This document shows, in pieces, positions 1-9,287 of a stretch of DNA of 64,000 bases (positions within the stretch are counted from its first letter, which is position 1; every line of letters starts with the position of its first letter). The stretch is from Centroberyx gerrardi (lineage: Eukaryota > Chordata > Actinopteri > Beryciformes > Berycidae), in the NCBI RefSeq assembly GCF_048128805.1, contig NC_136012.1, positions 11,717,725 through 11,781,724 of the forward strand, written 5' to 3'. The notes beneath the pieces were generated by a model. The model was not told the origin of the DNA. It searched no databases and saw only the letters and a list, made by a program, of their open reading frames with translations. The position numbers and the translations under genes are program-made.

Positions 1-1440
1 ACTTACAATGACTGCAGTAGGAGTAGTAGGAATATTAAGTAAGGAGTGCAAAGGTCAGAGCCATAGTGCCATGACCTGTGACTCTACAGTGACTATGTAA
101 GAATAAAGTACCAGGAAAATAATAACTGGGACATGAATAGCAGGCTATATTAGAAATTTAGCAGAAATAATCTCATTGGCTGAGTTAAACCGCTCTGGGC
201 AGGGCCAAAGAACCACAGTTTCTCTGGTTAAGTAACATTGAGGCCTAGTGAAAAATCCAAGGGTAAGAGAGGAGGTAGTTAATATTATGAAGTCTACTAA
301 AGCCTACTAAAAAAATAAACCAAAAACTGCAACCTAGCCATACCAAGTTATCTAGCTAGAGGCCGGCTCCAAAAAGACAAATGCAATGGGACCACAACCC
401 AACTTCTCACTCAAAATATAAAGTCAATATTTTTTCCACAAGAGATTAGCCTCTGTAGCTAGTTTCACTTCTTCTAATGTGTGTCCTTATGGAGATTTTC
501 AAAATAATTGTGTCATTAACGGGATATAATGGATATAAAACGGGGTTGTCTATTTTCCTAGCGATTGATTGACAGGTCACCTGTCCAGTCGCCGATTATG
601 GGCCGAGAGTAGGCGGAGCTGCTGCTCTGCAAACCCGAACCCCATCCTTTGCCTGGCTCTGGCTGCTCTGGCTGCTCTGGCTGCTCTGGCTGCTCTGGCT
701 CCAAAACATGTCAACAAGGCCGCCTGGTTAATTCTTATTGGCAGAAGTTTTGCCACGACACTGAGTTTCTGGAAGTCTTGTTTTCCGGTTATTTTGGCCA
801 GTGTAACGCACCTGAGTTTCCAGATGAAAAAAATCAGAATGTGCAAAGAATAGTCCGAGAGCGAGCAGGAAAAGAACTGTTCGCGAGCGGGTTGAAAAGT
901 TGAGAGCAAGAGGGCATCTGAGTGCGGGTAGACGCGATTCAAGAGTCTGGAACCAGACTACAACCACGTAACAAGTTAATTGCAGCATGTTTTCTATAGT
1001 GGTGTTCAAACTCAGCGTGACTGTAGGCCTAATGGACCCTCTGGTGGCCATATTGGAGGTTCCCAGCTCTTGGCAGTGCCCACAGTTATAAGACTATGAT
1101 ATAGGATTACTAATAATACTAGTGCCAGTAACACTAATTGCAATACTAATACCACAAAATATATAGGCCTACTTAAATTAAGATTGATTGGTTGATATGG
1201 AAAAGGTCCTTAGCTATAGTCCCATCTAGAAGTATCTGTTTTTATTATTGTTGCTTGCTCACTGCCATATTATACAGGCGCTTGAGCACCTTAGAAGTCT
1301 CAGCTGTCCGGCTCAAATCCTCTTTCGCTATGAAGGAAGAATACACCCCTCTCCTCCATTCAGTCTATTATACACTCGAAGGCAGTTGGTCATATTGCCT
1401 GTGAATGCTGAAGTGAGACTGATAAACACTTCCTTTTTCT
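1..1440. other. Intergenic sequence, no gene recognised
   Basis: I see no coding exon, RNA gene or convincing transposon here. The open frames between about 570 and 1050 run through a 9-bp minisatellite and have no splice or domain support. The stretch just before the TATA-like site at 1451 probably belongs to the upstream control region of the Ig-receptor gene. Confidence 0.5.
653..702. repeat. 9-bp minisatellite (GGCTGCTCT)n
   Basis: About five consecutive copies of a 9-base unit reading GGCTGCTCT. It makes all three forward frames look open (Leu-Ala-Ala or Gly-Cys-Ser repeats), which explains the spurious overlapping ORFs here. Confidence 0.85.
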
Positions 1441-1450
1441 TCTCTCTACC

Positions 1451-1458
1451 TATAAATA
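1451..1458 (+). promoter_or_regulatory. TATA-like box upstream of the Ig-receptor gene
   Basis: The sequence TATAAATA lies about 190 bases before the start codon at 1641. A transcription start about 30 bases downstream would leave a 5' untranslated leader of roughly 160 bases. The motif is seen; its use as a promoter is inferred. Confidence 0.4.
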
Positions 1459-1640
1459 GGCCTACCACATCATTTTCCTTGGTTAGACATTTCACAATGT
1501 TTGCTCAGCAGCAGCGATGACCAAATGACAGTGTAACATATCAGGCTTGTCGGGGTAGGGTATGCATGTTGGGCACAGGGTGAAATAGAGGAGTTTGTCT
1601 GGAACGGGTGACTGACTCAGCTGAGGGACAGGGAAGAGAC

Positions 1641-4600
1641 ATGGAGGCTGTGATTGGACTGTTGATGGTGCTACTTGGAGTCTCTCATGGTGAGCTCTTT
1701 CACTAGTCGACACATTAATATTCATGAGTGTATATAGTGTGAGTAAACTGTTTTGTGTTGAACCAGTAATCCATACTTTTGAATGAATACAAATACAGGA
1801 TAATTATTGATCAAGTATAGTCATGACCTCATCTTCAGTGATGTTTACTGAAGCTGAATGAGCTTCTCTGGCTGGAAATGAGCCGTGTGTCCTGGAGAAT
1901 CGCCCGCTTTTGTCGATAAATTCATTTACAAAAATCTATTCACAACTAGCGTGAAAGTGATATTTGAGATTCTTGAAGGTTCAGTAGCTTTTTATCACTA
2001 GTCATTATTTTTTAAGTAGCAACAGTGCAGGAATTCAGAAATTAATTTAACAGAAGTAGGCTATGCATCGAAATATCCTGGTACAGCCCACTACACATTA
2101 ATGATATTTTCAGGACTGCAGCTCTTGACCTTTGACAGTTTGTATCTTTAATTAAGAATAGAAGGTGAGCAATAGTAGAGTACAAATCTAGCACAGGAAC
2201 TACCAAGGCAAGACAGCGGTCTAGCATGGTCTAGTTTGTCTGGACCTCAGCTCTTCTTCTCTTCCCTCCTCTTCTGCACGTTAGAGCTGGCTTACATTCA
2301 AACCAGAACTCTATTTTCCCCCTATAACTAGGGATCACTGGAATTGATTCCTCACAGTATTCTCACTGTAAAAAAAGAAAGAATGTCACTTCATTAAACT
2401 GTCAAAAATGTAATCAGTAATAATAATAATAATAATAAAATGTATTCTTCCACCAAACAATATAGTTTTTGAACAGTAGCTAAACAGCTGATACTAGTAT
2501 GAGTTGTGATTTACAGTTAGTGTATGAATATGTAAATGAACTGTCACAGTCACAGGTGTTTGTGTGGCTGCGTTGCCCAAGAATAACCTTCTGTCTGCAT
2601 ACTGTGGTCTGAGAGTCAGTTACACCTATTATTCACAAATATATCCCTATAGTTTCATATTCAATACATTAATATGTGCACATGCCTACAATCTTGCAGC
2701 GGTCATTAATGTTGCTGCTGGCATTGTAAGAAATGGATACAGATTGTGATATTTACTTTTTTTTCGTCTTGTGTTTTTTTAATTTCCAGGTGTGGAAACC
2801 TCCTGTGATGGGAGACAGGACACAACTCAGTGTTATGGCGCTCTGGGAGGAACTGTGGGTATTCAGCTGATTACTGAAGCCACAAACCTCACTTTCGATT
2901 GGCTTAAAAATCAAACATTCAAAATTCTCTCTGTGAGAAACAATATTGTTCGGGTTAATAAGTTAAAAAACAGATCCTCCCTTACTCTCAGTAATGGAAC
3001 ATTTAGGATAAGTAACCTCAGCTACACTGACAGTGCTGAATATTCCCTTAAAATCTTCAATTTAGATGGACGGGAAACAGAAAACCGAGAACTAAACATG
3101 TCCATACAAGGTAAATAAGTACTTTAATGAATTGTTGGAGAAATTAGTAATAATGATAGACCACATATTCCAGTATCTCATAGCCACTTGTCAATTTCCA
3201 GCACAAAATAGAAGGCATGCAGTCTCGGTTTGGGCTTTTGGGAACAAACAATGTCTGTTAGTAATATAACTGTCAATAATGTGATGTGTGATTAATATAA
3301 TTTATATAATATAATTCAGTGTCAGTAATATGATTTTACAGATTACAGATAAATTAGTAAAAACGAATTCTGCAATATTAAACTAGTTGAGTGAGCTATA
3401 CATTTTACCATTTGCAAACAAATGCAACAGTACCATGACAAAAATACAGTTGTACATCACTGTTGCTTGAAAATCCAATGTTGGTAATTTTCATGTTTTC
3501 ACTTTAATTGAAGGATTACGTGCTCCTCCATGGGTTAAGAACATTTTCATACCTCTTGGGTTTTATGAAACCCTTTTAAAAACCCACTCGATAAACTCAA
3601 AAATGCACGGTGGTCAAGCTCAAACAAGGCAGTTTTTCTGAGTTCCTGAAAAGTTGACATTTTGGAGACAAGGTTTTCACACAACAGTGACGACATACTG
3701 ACTTAGACCATACGGCTCAAAGAAATTGCATTGACAAAAAATTCTGCCAATGTCCAAACTCATCTGAGTCGATTTCCCCCAGCGCCTGTGTCCACTCCCC
3801 AGCTGGACGATGAGTGTCTGCCCCAGGGAGAGGTGAAGGTGTCCTGCTCCTCTGAGGCGGGGGACAGTCATCAGTACAGCTGGACTCTGGACGGACAAAC
3901 ACTGCCGGACACCGTGCTCCGCTTTCCTGATAGCACAACAAACACCATCACTCTGAGACCAGGCCTGACGGGACAGCTTGACTGCTTGGTCAAGAATAAC
4001 ATCAATAATGCCACTGCAAGCAAGAACATATCAATCTGTAAAGGTGAGCCAGAACATATGAAAAAGTGTGATGTTGATGAACGTGACACCGATGATTATG
4101 ATGACGTGCCTGTCGTATTTGCCCACAGGCTTCACGTGGGATAACTGCACCTTATCCAATGGGACACGGGTAGAGCGGGTGGTGCGTGAAGTCGATGCCC
4201 AGTGTCCTAATTTAACAACAGCTGCAACCACGACCCAAGAAACTTCAAGTGAGGCCACCACCACGGGTAAGGAGACTGGCACGACAGAGTCCGCCGTTAG
4301 ATCCTCCACTCACATCATATCCTCCAATCACACCTCGGCCGTCAAACCCACAGACCAACCATGGTACATTAGTAAGTGATGATTCATTCACTGATGTCAT
4401 TTTCTTTTTGTATTTGTCTTTGCATCTCCTGGCGAGCACATTTAGCAATCAGCAGGCTAACTCAGTACCCTCTGTGATCTCTTGTCATTTGAACAGGACA
4501 CATCCTGCCCATCGCTGGCTCTCTGTCGGTGATGGTCGTTCTCTTAGTGGTTGTGGTGGGAGTCCGCTGTGTTCTGATGAAAAAGAAGAAGAAGGAAGGA

Positions 4601-5151
4601 ACAAGGAAGGAACAAGGTCCACAAAACAAATTTTTTTTTCACTCGTCATCGCTGCATTCAGAGCGCTTTGAGAATTTGCTCTTTTGTATTCACAGTAGGG
4701 TGTGTACGTATCTGCTGTTGCTAATGATATAGGCTGCAGTTCATCCCCAGATGTGCTCAGTGTGAGGAGAACCGACAGACAGCATGGCTTACACTGAACA
4801 CATGCAGCACCTTTGCTTGCTATCACTGGGCCTTTTGTGATCGTGCCATGTTTAATGTGACATGTTTTGGCCACCGATTGACCTCCGTCCCTCCTCTCCG
4901 CAGAGAGCGAAGACGCCCAGGACGTGACCTACGCTGACGTCCGGATCATGCAGCGTCAGGCGAAGCCGCGGCAGGAAAAGGCCCACATGGAGGTGGAGTA
5001 CGGCCAGGTCAAGGTGTCGGGGGGACGCAGGCAGCCCGCCGAGGCCCAGTTGGAGGTGGAGTACGGCCAGGTGAAGGTGTCGGGGAGGCGCAGGCAGCCC
5101 GCCGAACCGACTGAGGACGACTGCGTGTACGCCAAGGTGGTGAAGAGATAA
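1641..5151 (+). CDS. SLAM/CD2-like Ig-superfamily receptor with cytoplasmic ITIMs
   Basis: Six exons join in frame: 1641-1689, 2790-3110, 3783-4043, 4129-4371, 4497-4616, 4904-5151 (413 residues). Every junction is phase 1, as is usual for Ig-domain exons. Exon 1 encodes a hydrophobic signal peptide. Exon 2 (about residues 17-123) is a V-type domain without the usual disulfide, with YSL where a Y-x-C would be expected. Exon 3 (to about 210) is a C2 domain with four cysteines; this pair of domains is the pattern of the CD2/SLAM family. Exon 4 is a Thr/Ser-rich stalk with N-glycosylation sites. Exon 5 holds one membrane segment (about 294-315) followed by a lysine cluster. The tail carries VTYADV (Tyr341) and VEYGQV twice (Tyr364, Tyr385), which fit the ITIM pattern, plus CVYAKV (Tyr407). 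An inhibitory leukocyte surface receptor recruiting SH2 phosphatases is inferred. True SLAM receptors carry TxYxxV/I motifs, absent here, so the exact family member is unresolved. The exon-5 donor (GTCCAC) is weak but is the only one that keeps frame. Confidence 0.82.
3460..3690 (+). repeat. Dispersed repeat family R1, copy 1 (intronic)
   Basis: This intron segment matches 35065-35285 (same strand) and 48230-48450 (opposite strand). Shared landmarks in order are GAAGGATTAC, TGCTCCTC, CTTGGG, TTATGAAACCC, ATAAACTCAAA, GGTCAAGCT and AAGGTTTTCAC. I found no terminal repeats and cannot assign a class. Confidence 0.65.
4987..5112 (+). repeat. 63-bp coding tandem duplication carrying an ITIM
   Basis: Two head-to-tail 21-codon units (4987-5049 and 5050-5112) in the last exon of the Ig receptor. 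Each encodes VEYGQVKVSG followed by an Arg/Gln/Pro-rich linker. The first 56 bases of the two units differ at only four positions, so the copy is fairly recent. The duplication raises the number of ITIM-like tyrosines from two to three. Confidence 0.9.
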
Positions 5152-5299
5152 ACTGCTCAGTATTTACAGTGTAGGCAGAACTGCTGAGGTTCTGCTGAGG
5201 TTGAGCATATGCATCGTTTACTACATCATATACATACTATACTAGATCAAATACGTCACATACTCACGCCTATGGGCGCGAACAAGGGGAGAACAAAGA

Positions 5300-5305
5300 A
5301 ATAAA
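5300..5305 (+). terminator. Candidate poly(A) signal of the Ig-receptor gene
   Basis: AATAAA about 150 bases after the stop codon at 5151. It is the first canonical signal downstream and precedes a retroelement tail that also contains AATAAA near 5596. Confidence 0.45.
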
Positions 5306-5339
5306 GTAGCTCATTGGGTTTTTACTTCATGTTTCACTC

Positions 5340-5705
5340 TGGGCTTTAGGCTCAGCAACCTGCCTGAGGAGCTGACGCTAGCACAAACATCCCCATCTTT
5401 TAAATCACCTCTTAAAACCTATTGTATAGACTATTTTTTATGTGATGTGTTCTTTACAAATATTTTTTCAAATATTCCATTGTTTTAACTTTCTATTCTT
5501 ATTTTTGTACCTTGTAGTGCCTGCTTGTTTTTAATTTATTTATAAGTAGTTTGTAAGCAGTTTGTAAACTGTTTTACTGTAAAAAGTGGTGTACAAATAA
5601 AGTTTATTATTATTATTTTGTTATTATTGTTATTGTTGTTATTATCATTATTATTATTACTATTATTTCTTTTTGTATTTCTATTATTATTATTATTATT
5701 ATTTT
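5340..5705 (+). mobile_element. 5'-truncated LINE (L2/CR1-type) 3' end
   Basis: Around 5350-5425 one frame reads NLPEEL...AQTSPSFKSPLKTY, the pattern found at the extreme C terminus of fish L2/CR1-type reverse transcriptase proteins. It is followed by a T-rich 3' region, a GTGGTGTACAAATAAAG tail and an (ATT)n run to about 5703. Extreme 5' truncation with a simple-repeat tail is typical of this class. Family assignment is by recognition, not search. Confidence 0.55.
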
Positions 5706-6246
5706 GTAGTAATATTACTCTACAGTGAGGGACGTATTGAACAGCAGGCTATACTTATTCTGAGGTAAAAAAGAGTGTCATCAGTATATTTTGTATCAGG
5801 ATCGTCTGATGAAGGTTTTAACACCCAAATGTCAATATATTTTCACTTGCAATAGAAGAGTGCAGTGAGCGGGCATTTATTTGAAATTTTGTGTAAGTTT
5901 TCACTTTGTTTTTCTGTTATGTTTCCATTATGCAAGCACTTCTCCTTTTTCTTAACCATAAATATATGTAATAATAACCCTTCTCACAAAACTGGTATAT
6001 CATTTTTGTGTGGTATTTGCTTCCTCCTTGCTTCATTTGAACCATATGGCTCAATTCACTGGAACAAGAAAGGAGAAATATCCCCTGAGAGTGCTGACAA
6101 ATTTAAATGGGTTGTGTTTTTTTTTGTTAATTGTGCTGCTTACTCTTACATTAAAAGTATCGTAATGGCAGGATTTATTTATTTTAGTTGCAGAGGTGGA
6201 TAACACCTGATCTGTCTGTATATACATAATTACAGCTACATTATTA

Positions 6247-6547
6247 CCTCCGCCAAGGAGGTTATGTTTTCGGTGCCGTTTGTTTGTTTGTCTGTTTGTC
6301 TGTTTGTTTGTCTGTTTGTTTGTCTGTTTGTTTGTCTGTTTGTTTGTCTGTTTGTTTGTCTGTTTGTTTGTCTGTTTGTTTGTCTGTTTGTTTGTCTGTT
6401 AGCAGGATTACGGAAAAACTACTGGCCTGATTTTCATGAAACTTTGTGGAAGGGTGTAGCATGGGCCAAGGAAGAACCCATTAAATTTTGGAGCAGATCC
6501 GGATCTGACTCACAAACAAGCAATAATAGCACGAACCTTGGTGGAGG
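6247..6547. mobile_element. Short inverted-repeat (MITE-like) element with internal microsatellite
   Basis: It begins with CCTCCGCCAAGG (6247-6258) and ends with CCTTGGTGGAGG (6536-6547), the reverse complement with one mismatch. The interior holds a long TGTT/TGTC microsatellite, then a segment starting near 6402 that I recognise as a widely dispersed fish repeat (AGCAGGATTACGGAAAAACT). The element may extend about 25 bases past the right terminus (CTCTCCGAGTGCCCTTCTAG). It has no coding capacity. The superfamily is not determined. Confidence 0.6.
6279..6400. repeat. (TGTTTGTCTGTT)n-type microsatellite
   Basis: About 120 bases of TGTT and TGTC tetramers, mostly as an 8-base unit TGTTTGTC. 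On the minus strand it reads as a Thr-Asp-Lys-Gln repeat with no stop, which produces false ORFs in both directions. It sits inside the inverted-repeat element at 6247-6547. Confidence 0.9.
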
Positions 6548-7059
6548 TCTGTGCTCTCCGAGTGCCCTTCTAGTTACTGCTTAGAATTGCCTGCAACTAC
6601 ATGCAATGTAGTTTTTCTTATGAAATTATTCCATTAGTACACTTACATTCCTTTATCGGGGGAAGGAGGTGTATCTAAGCTCTGATGGGATTTGATCTCA
6701 ACTCTGTAGAAGCAGGAGATTCACCACTTAACTTAACATTCATTTTTCAAGGAGAGTGTGCAGTCCATTCCCCTTATCATTTCCAGAGCCAAGAGGGCTA
6801 TGGAGCAGATAAAGGAAAGGTTCTGGCAGGATTCAATACCAGCAGGGTTACATGTGATTCAGGACGTGACTTCATCACTTCACTGACTCCAGGCGTGAGA
6901 TGGGTTTATCTTTCAACACCATCAAGTGTGATTACATCCTTTAGTTTGATGTGTGTGTGTGTGTGTGTTTCCTGTCTCTTCACATGGCTTGCTGTTCAGA
7001 ATGGCGCTGATAGAGCTGATAAATAGGGGGATTTTCTGAAGTCTTTACACTGGACAGTT

Positions 7060-7515
7060 AGTTACTCACTCACTTGGACCTGCTCAGTCACTTCACACCA
7101 GTTTCTCTGGAAGAACTAACAGATACCGTATCACACGAGACGATCCACAAGTCCACTAGAGATTACACCCACTGAATTCCTCAAAGTCATATAGGACCGG
7201 CTCTACTCTCTCTCTACTGTAAATCACTCCCTGACCACTGGTTGTGTCCCTGGCTATTTTAAGATGTCAAGTGCCTCTTCTGAAGAATCCCAACCTTGGT
7301 TCAACCATCCTTAATGACTATACGCCTCTTTCTAAATTCTAAATTAGTTTAGTTCTTAGTTTTGCTTTGTTTCGTTTAAATTTCCTCACTATTGCGGTTT
7401 TTATTTCTGCTGCATTTCTTTTTATGGGTTTGCTGAGCACTTTGTTACTTCTGCTTTGGAAAGTGCTATATAAATAAAGTTTCATTATTATTCATTATTC
7501 ATTATTGTTAATGAT
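7060..7515 (+). mobile_element. Probable decayed non-LTR retroelement tail
   Basis: The segment ends with AAAGTGCTATATAAATAAAG followed by degenerate ATT repeats. This is the same type of tail as at 5560-5705 and is typical of fish L2-type elements. The part upstream of about 7320 shows no readable reverse-transcriptase frame, so the 5' limit is approximate. Confidence 0.4.
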
Positions 7516-7519
7516 ACAT

Positions 7520-9287
7520 TCACATTCATTTATGCACACATTCTCACACTGCCCCTTTCCAATCTGTAATTTGGGGTATTTTCCTTTTTCTTTTTTGGGA
7601 CATTAAATCCTCTCTGTAGCTTAGGTGACATCTTGTGCTTAAATTTGAGTTTTGAGTTGTTTACTAGCTGTGGGTTTAATCAAAGACAGAGGTTACATGA
7701 TTGGTTTGGTTTGATAGTTTGAGGTTAAAGGTTGACAGCCATGGACTACCATTCAGCTGATTCACAGTGCCATAAAAACAGAGTTTATGGTCCATCATGG
7801 CTGAACTGTCCTTAAACAACCACCTGAGATCCGTTTGTAGTTGAACTCTTGTTGAAATGTAATTGAACTTCTGGCTGACATACTCTGACTCTCCTTTGCA
7901 AATAATTAACAACAAAGAGCAGGTATGATAAAGTGTGATAAAAAAAAATAATCAAACAATCCAGTATCCTGATAGTATTTGCCATCAATCAGTCAGCGTT
8001 ACTTTGTTTCATACATACATTTTATTGATGCCAAATTGTTCAGCATTCATTCTGCATTCAGTCTTTCTATAATGTAGTTTAGTGTTTACATAATGTAGTG
8101 CATCCAAAGAGATGAGTTAGACCATTATTCTTTAACTTTGATAGGTTTGATTGAACCATAATTAAACATTTATGTTTTCCCATAAAAAGTGAAACAGGTG
8201 ATTTTTTTTATTGTGATCACGAGCCTTGCCATGCCTTGGTTATATCACTATGTCAACCAAATCTTAGGTGACTAACACCAAAGTCAATGTGAACAAATAA
8301 CTATCCCTGTTCTATAATGTGATGACTGCGGCCACTGCCATTTATAAATGAAACAGAATATCAACCAGATTGATCAACCTCTATGGAAAAGATTGCAGCA
8401 CAAGGATGGTTTTGCAAACAGCAAATGTACCATCAACTTGAACAGATGAAGTAACAAGTCAAGGCAATAATTTGTCACTGTTGAAAAAACAGGGAAATTC
8501 TTTCACTGCACACTTGGGTTGCATAAATACACAGGATGCAAGAAGTTGCAGTTTATTTTGAAGACAACAGTTTTTTTTAGACTTTGGTTGACTCTGGTCA
8601 GACACTAGATTTACACTTACTGCATATGTCACTTTTACTTCCTCTTCTTTCATAAGACCTAGAACCAGGATGGCAAGAAGGTCAGTGTGTTTGTACAGTA
8701 TGTGGTGTGTTAACAATTCTTACATGTACTAGGCTACATACTAGAATCACAGAAGTCCAAAAAAACTAGAAAAGCAGGGCATCGTTTCCACTTGAATTAC
8801 TCTAAAAAGTCAGTGTACACCATGATTCATAAGGTTAGGCAATCTGCAGTGGTTCTTCAGGATGTGGGGGAAACACATCTGATCTGATCTTTTTTCAAAC
8901 TATTTTTGCTTTCAGTTCCTTGCTGTTATCATAACGTTCTACTGCAGTAACAAATAGAAAAAGGATATCATTTAACCAATAGTTCTCACATAAGGCACAT
9001 AACTCCCCTGACTAGCTATCTAGTGATTCATGCTCTTCATCCTAAAATCAACATCTGGAGCTGGTGGCGATCCACATTAACACATTACTTTCCTGTGATT
9101 GGCAAATGCCCAGTAGTGCAACAGACATGAGGTGCTTGTTATCGTAAAAAAAAAGGCAGGAGGTGCATCATTATCATGTCGATGTAAATCATCTTTCGTT
9201 CACTTTGTGATAAACGTGAAAAAAATAAACAATATGTACACGTTGCTTGTTTTCCGGTGCTACATCCAGTCCTCCATGAGAAATCCC
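7520..9287. other. Cdx1 3' flank, probable 3' untranslated region
   Basis: No coding exon found. Read on the minus strand this follows the cdx1 stop codon. Minus-strand AATAAA signals lie at 8552-8557 and 8021-8026, which would give 3' untranslated regions of about 0.7 and 1.3 kb. Which one is used cannot be told from sequence. Confidence 0.4.

Noticed and set aside
6262-6584. Overlapping ORFs on both strands across 6262-6584
   Set aside because: They are products of the TGTT/TGTC microsatellite, which lacks stops in several frames.
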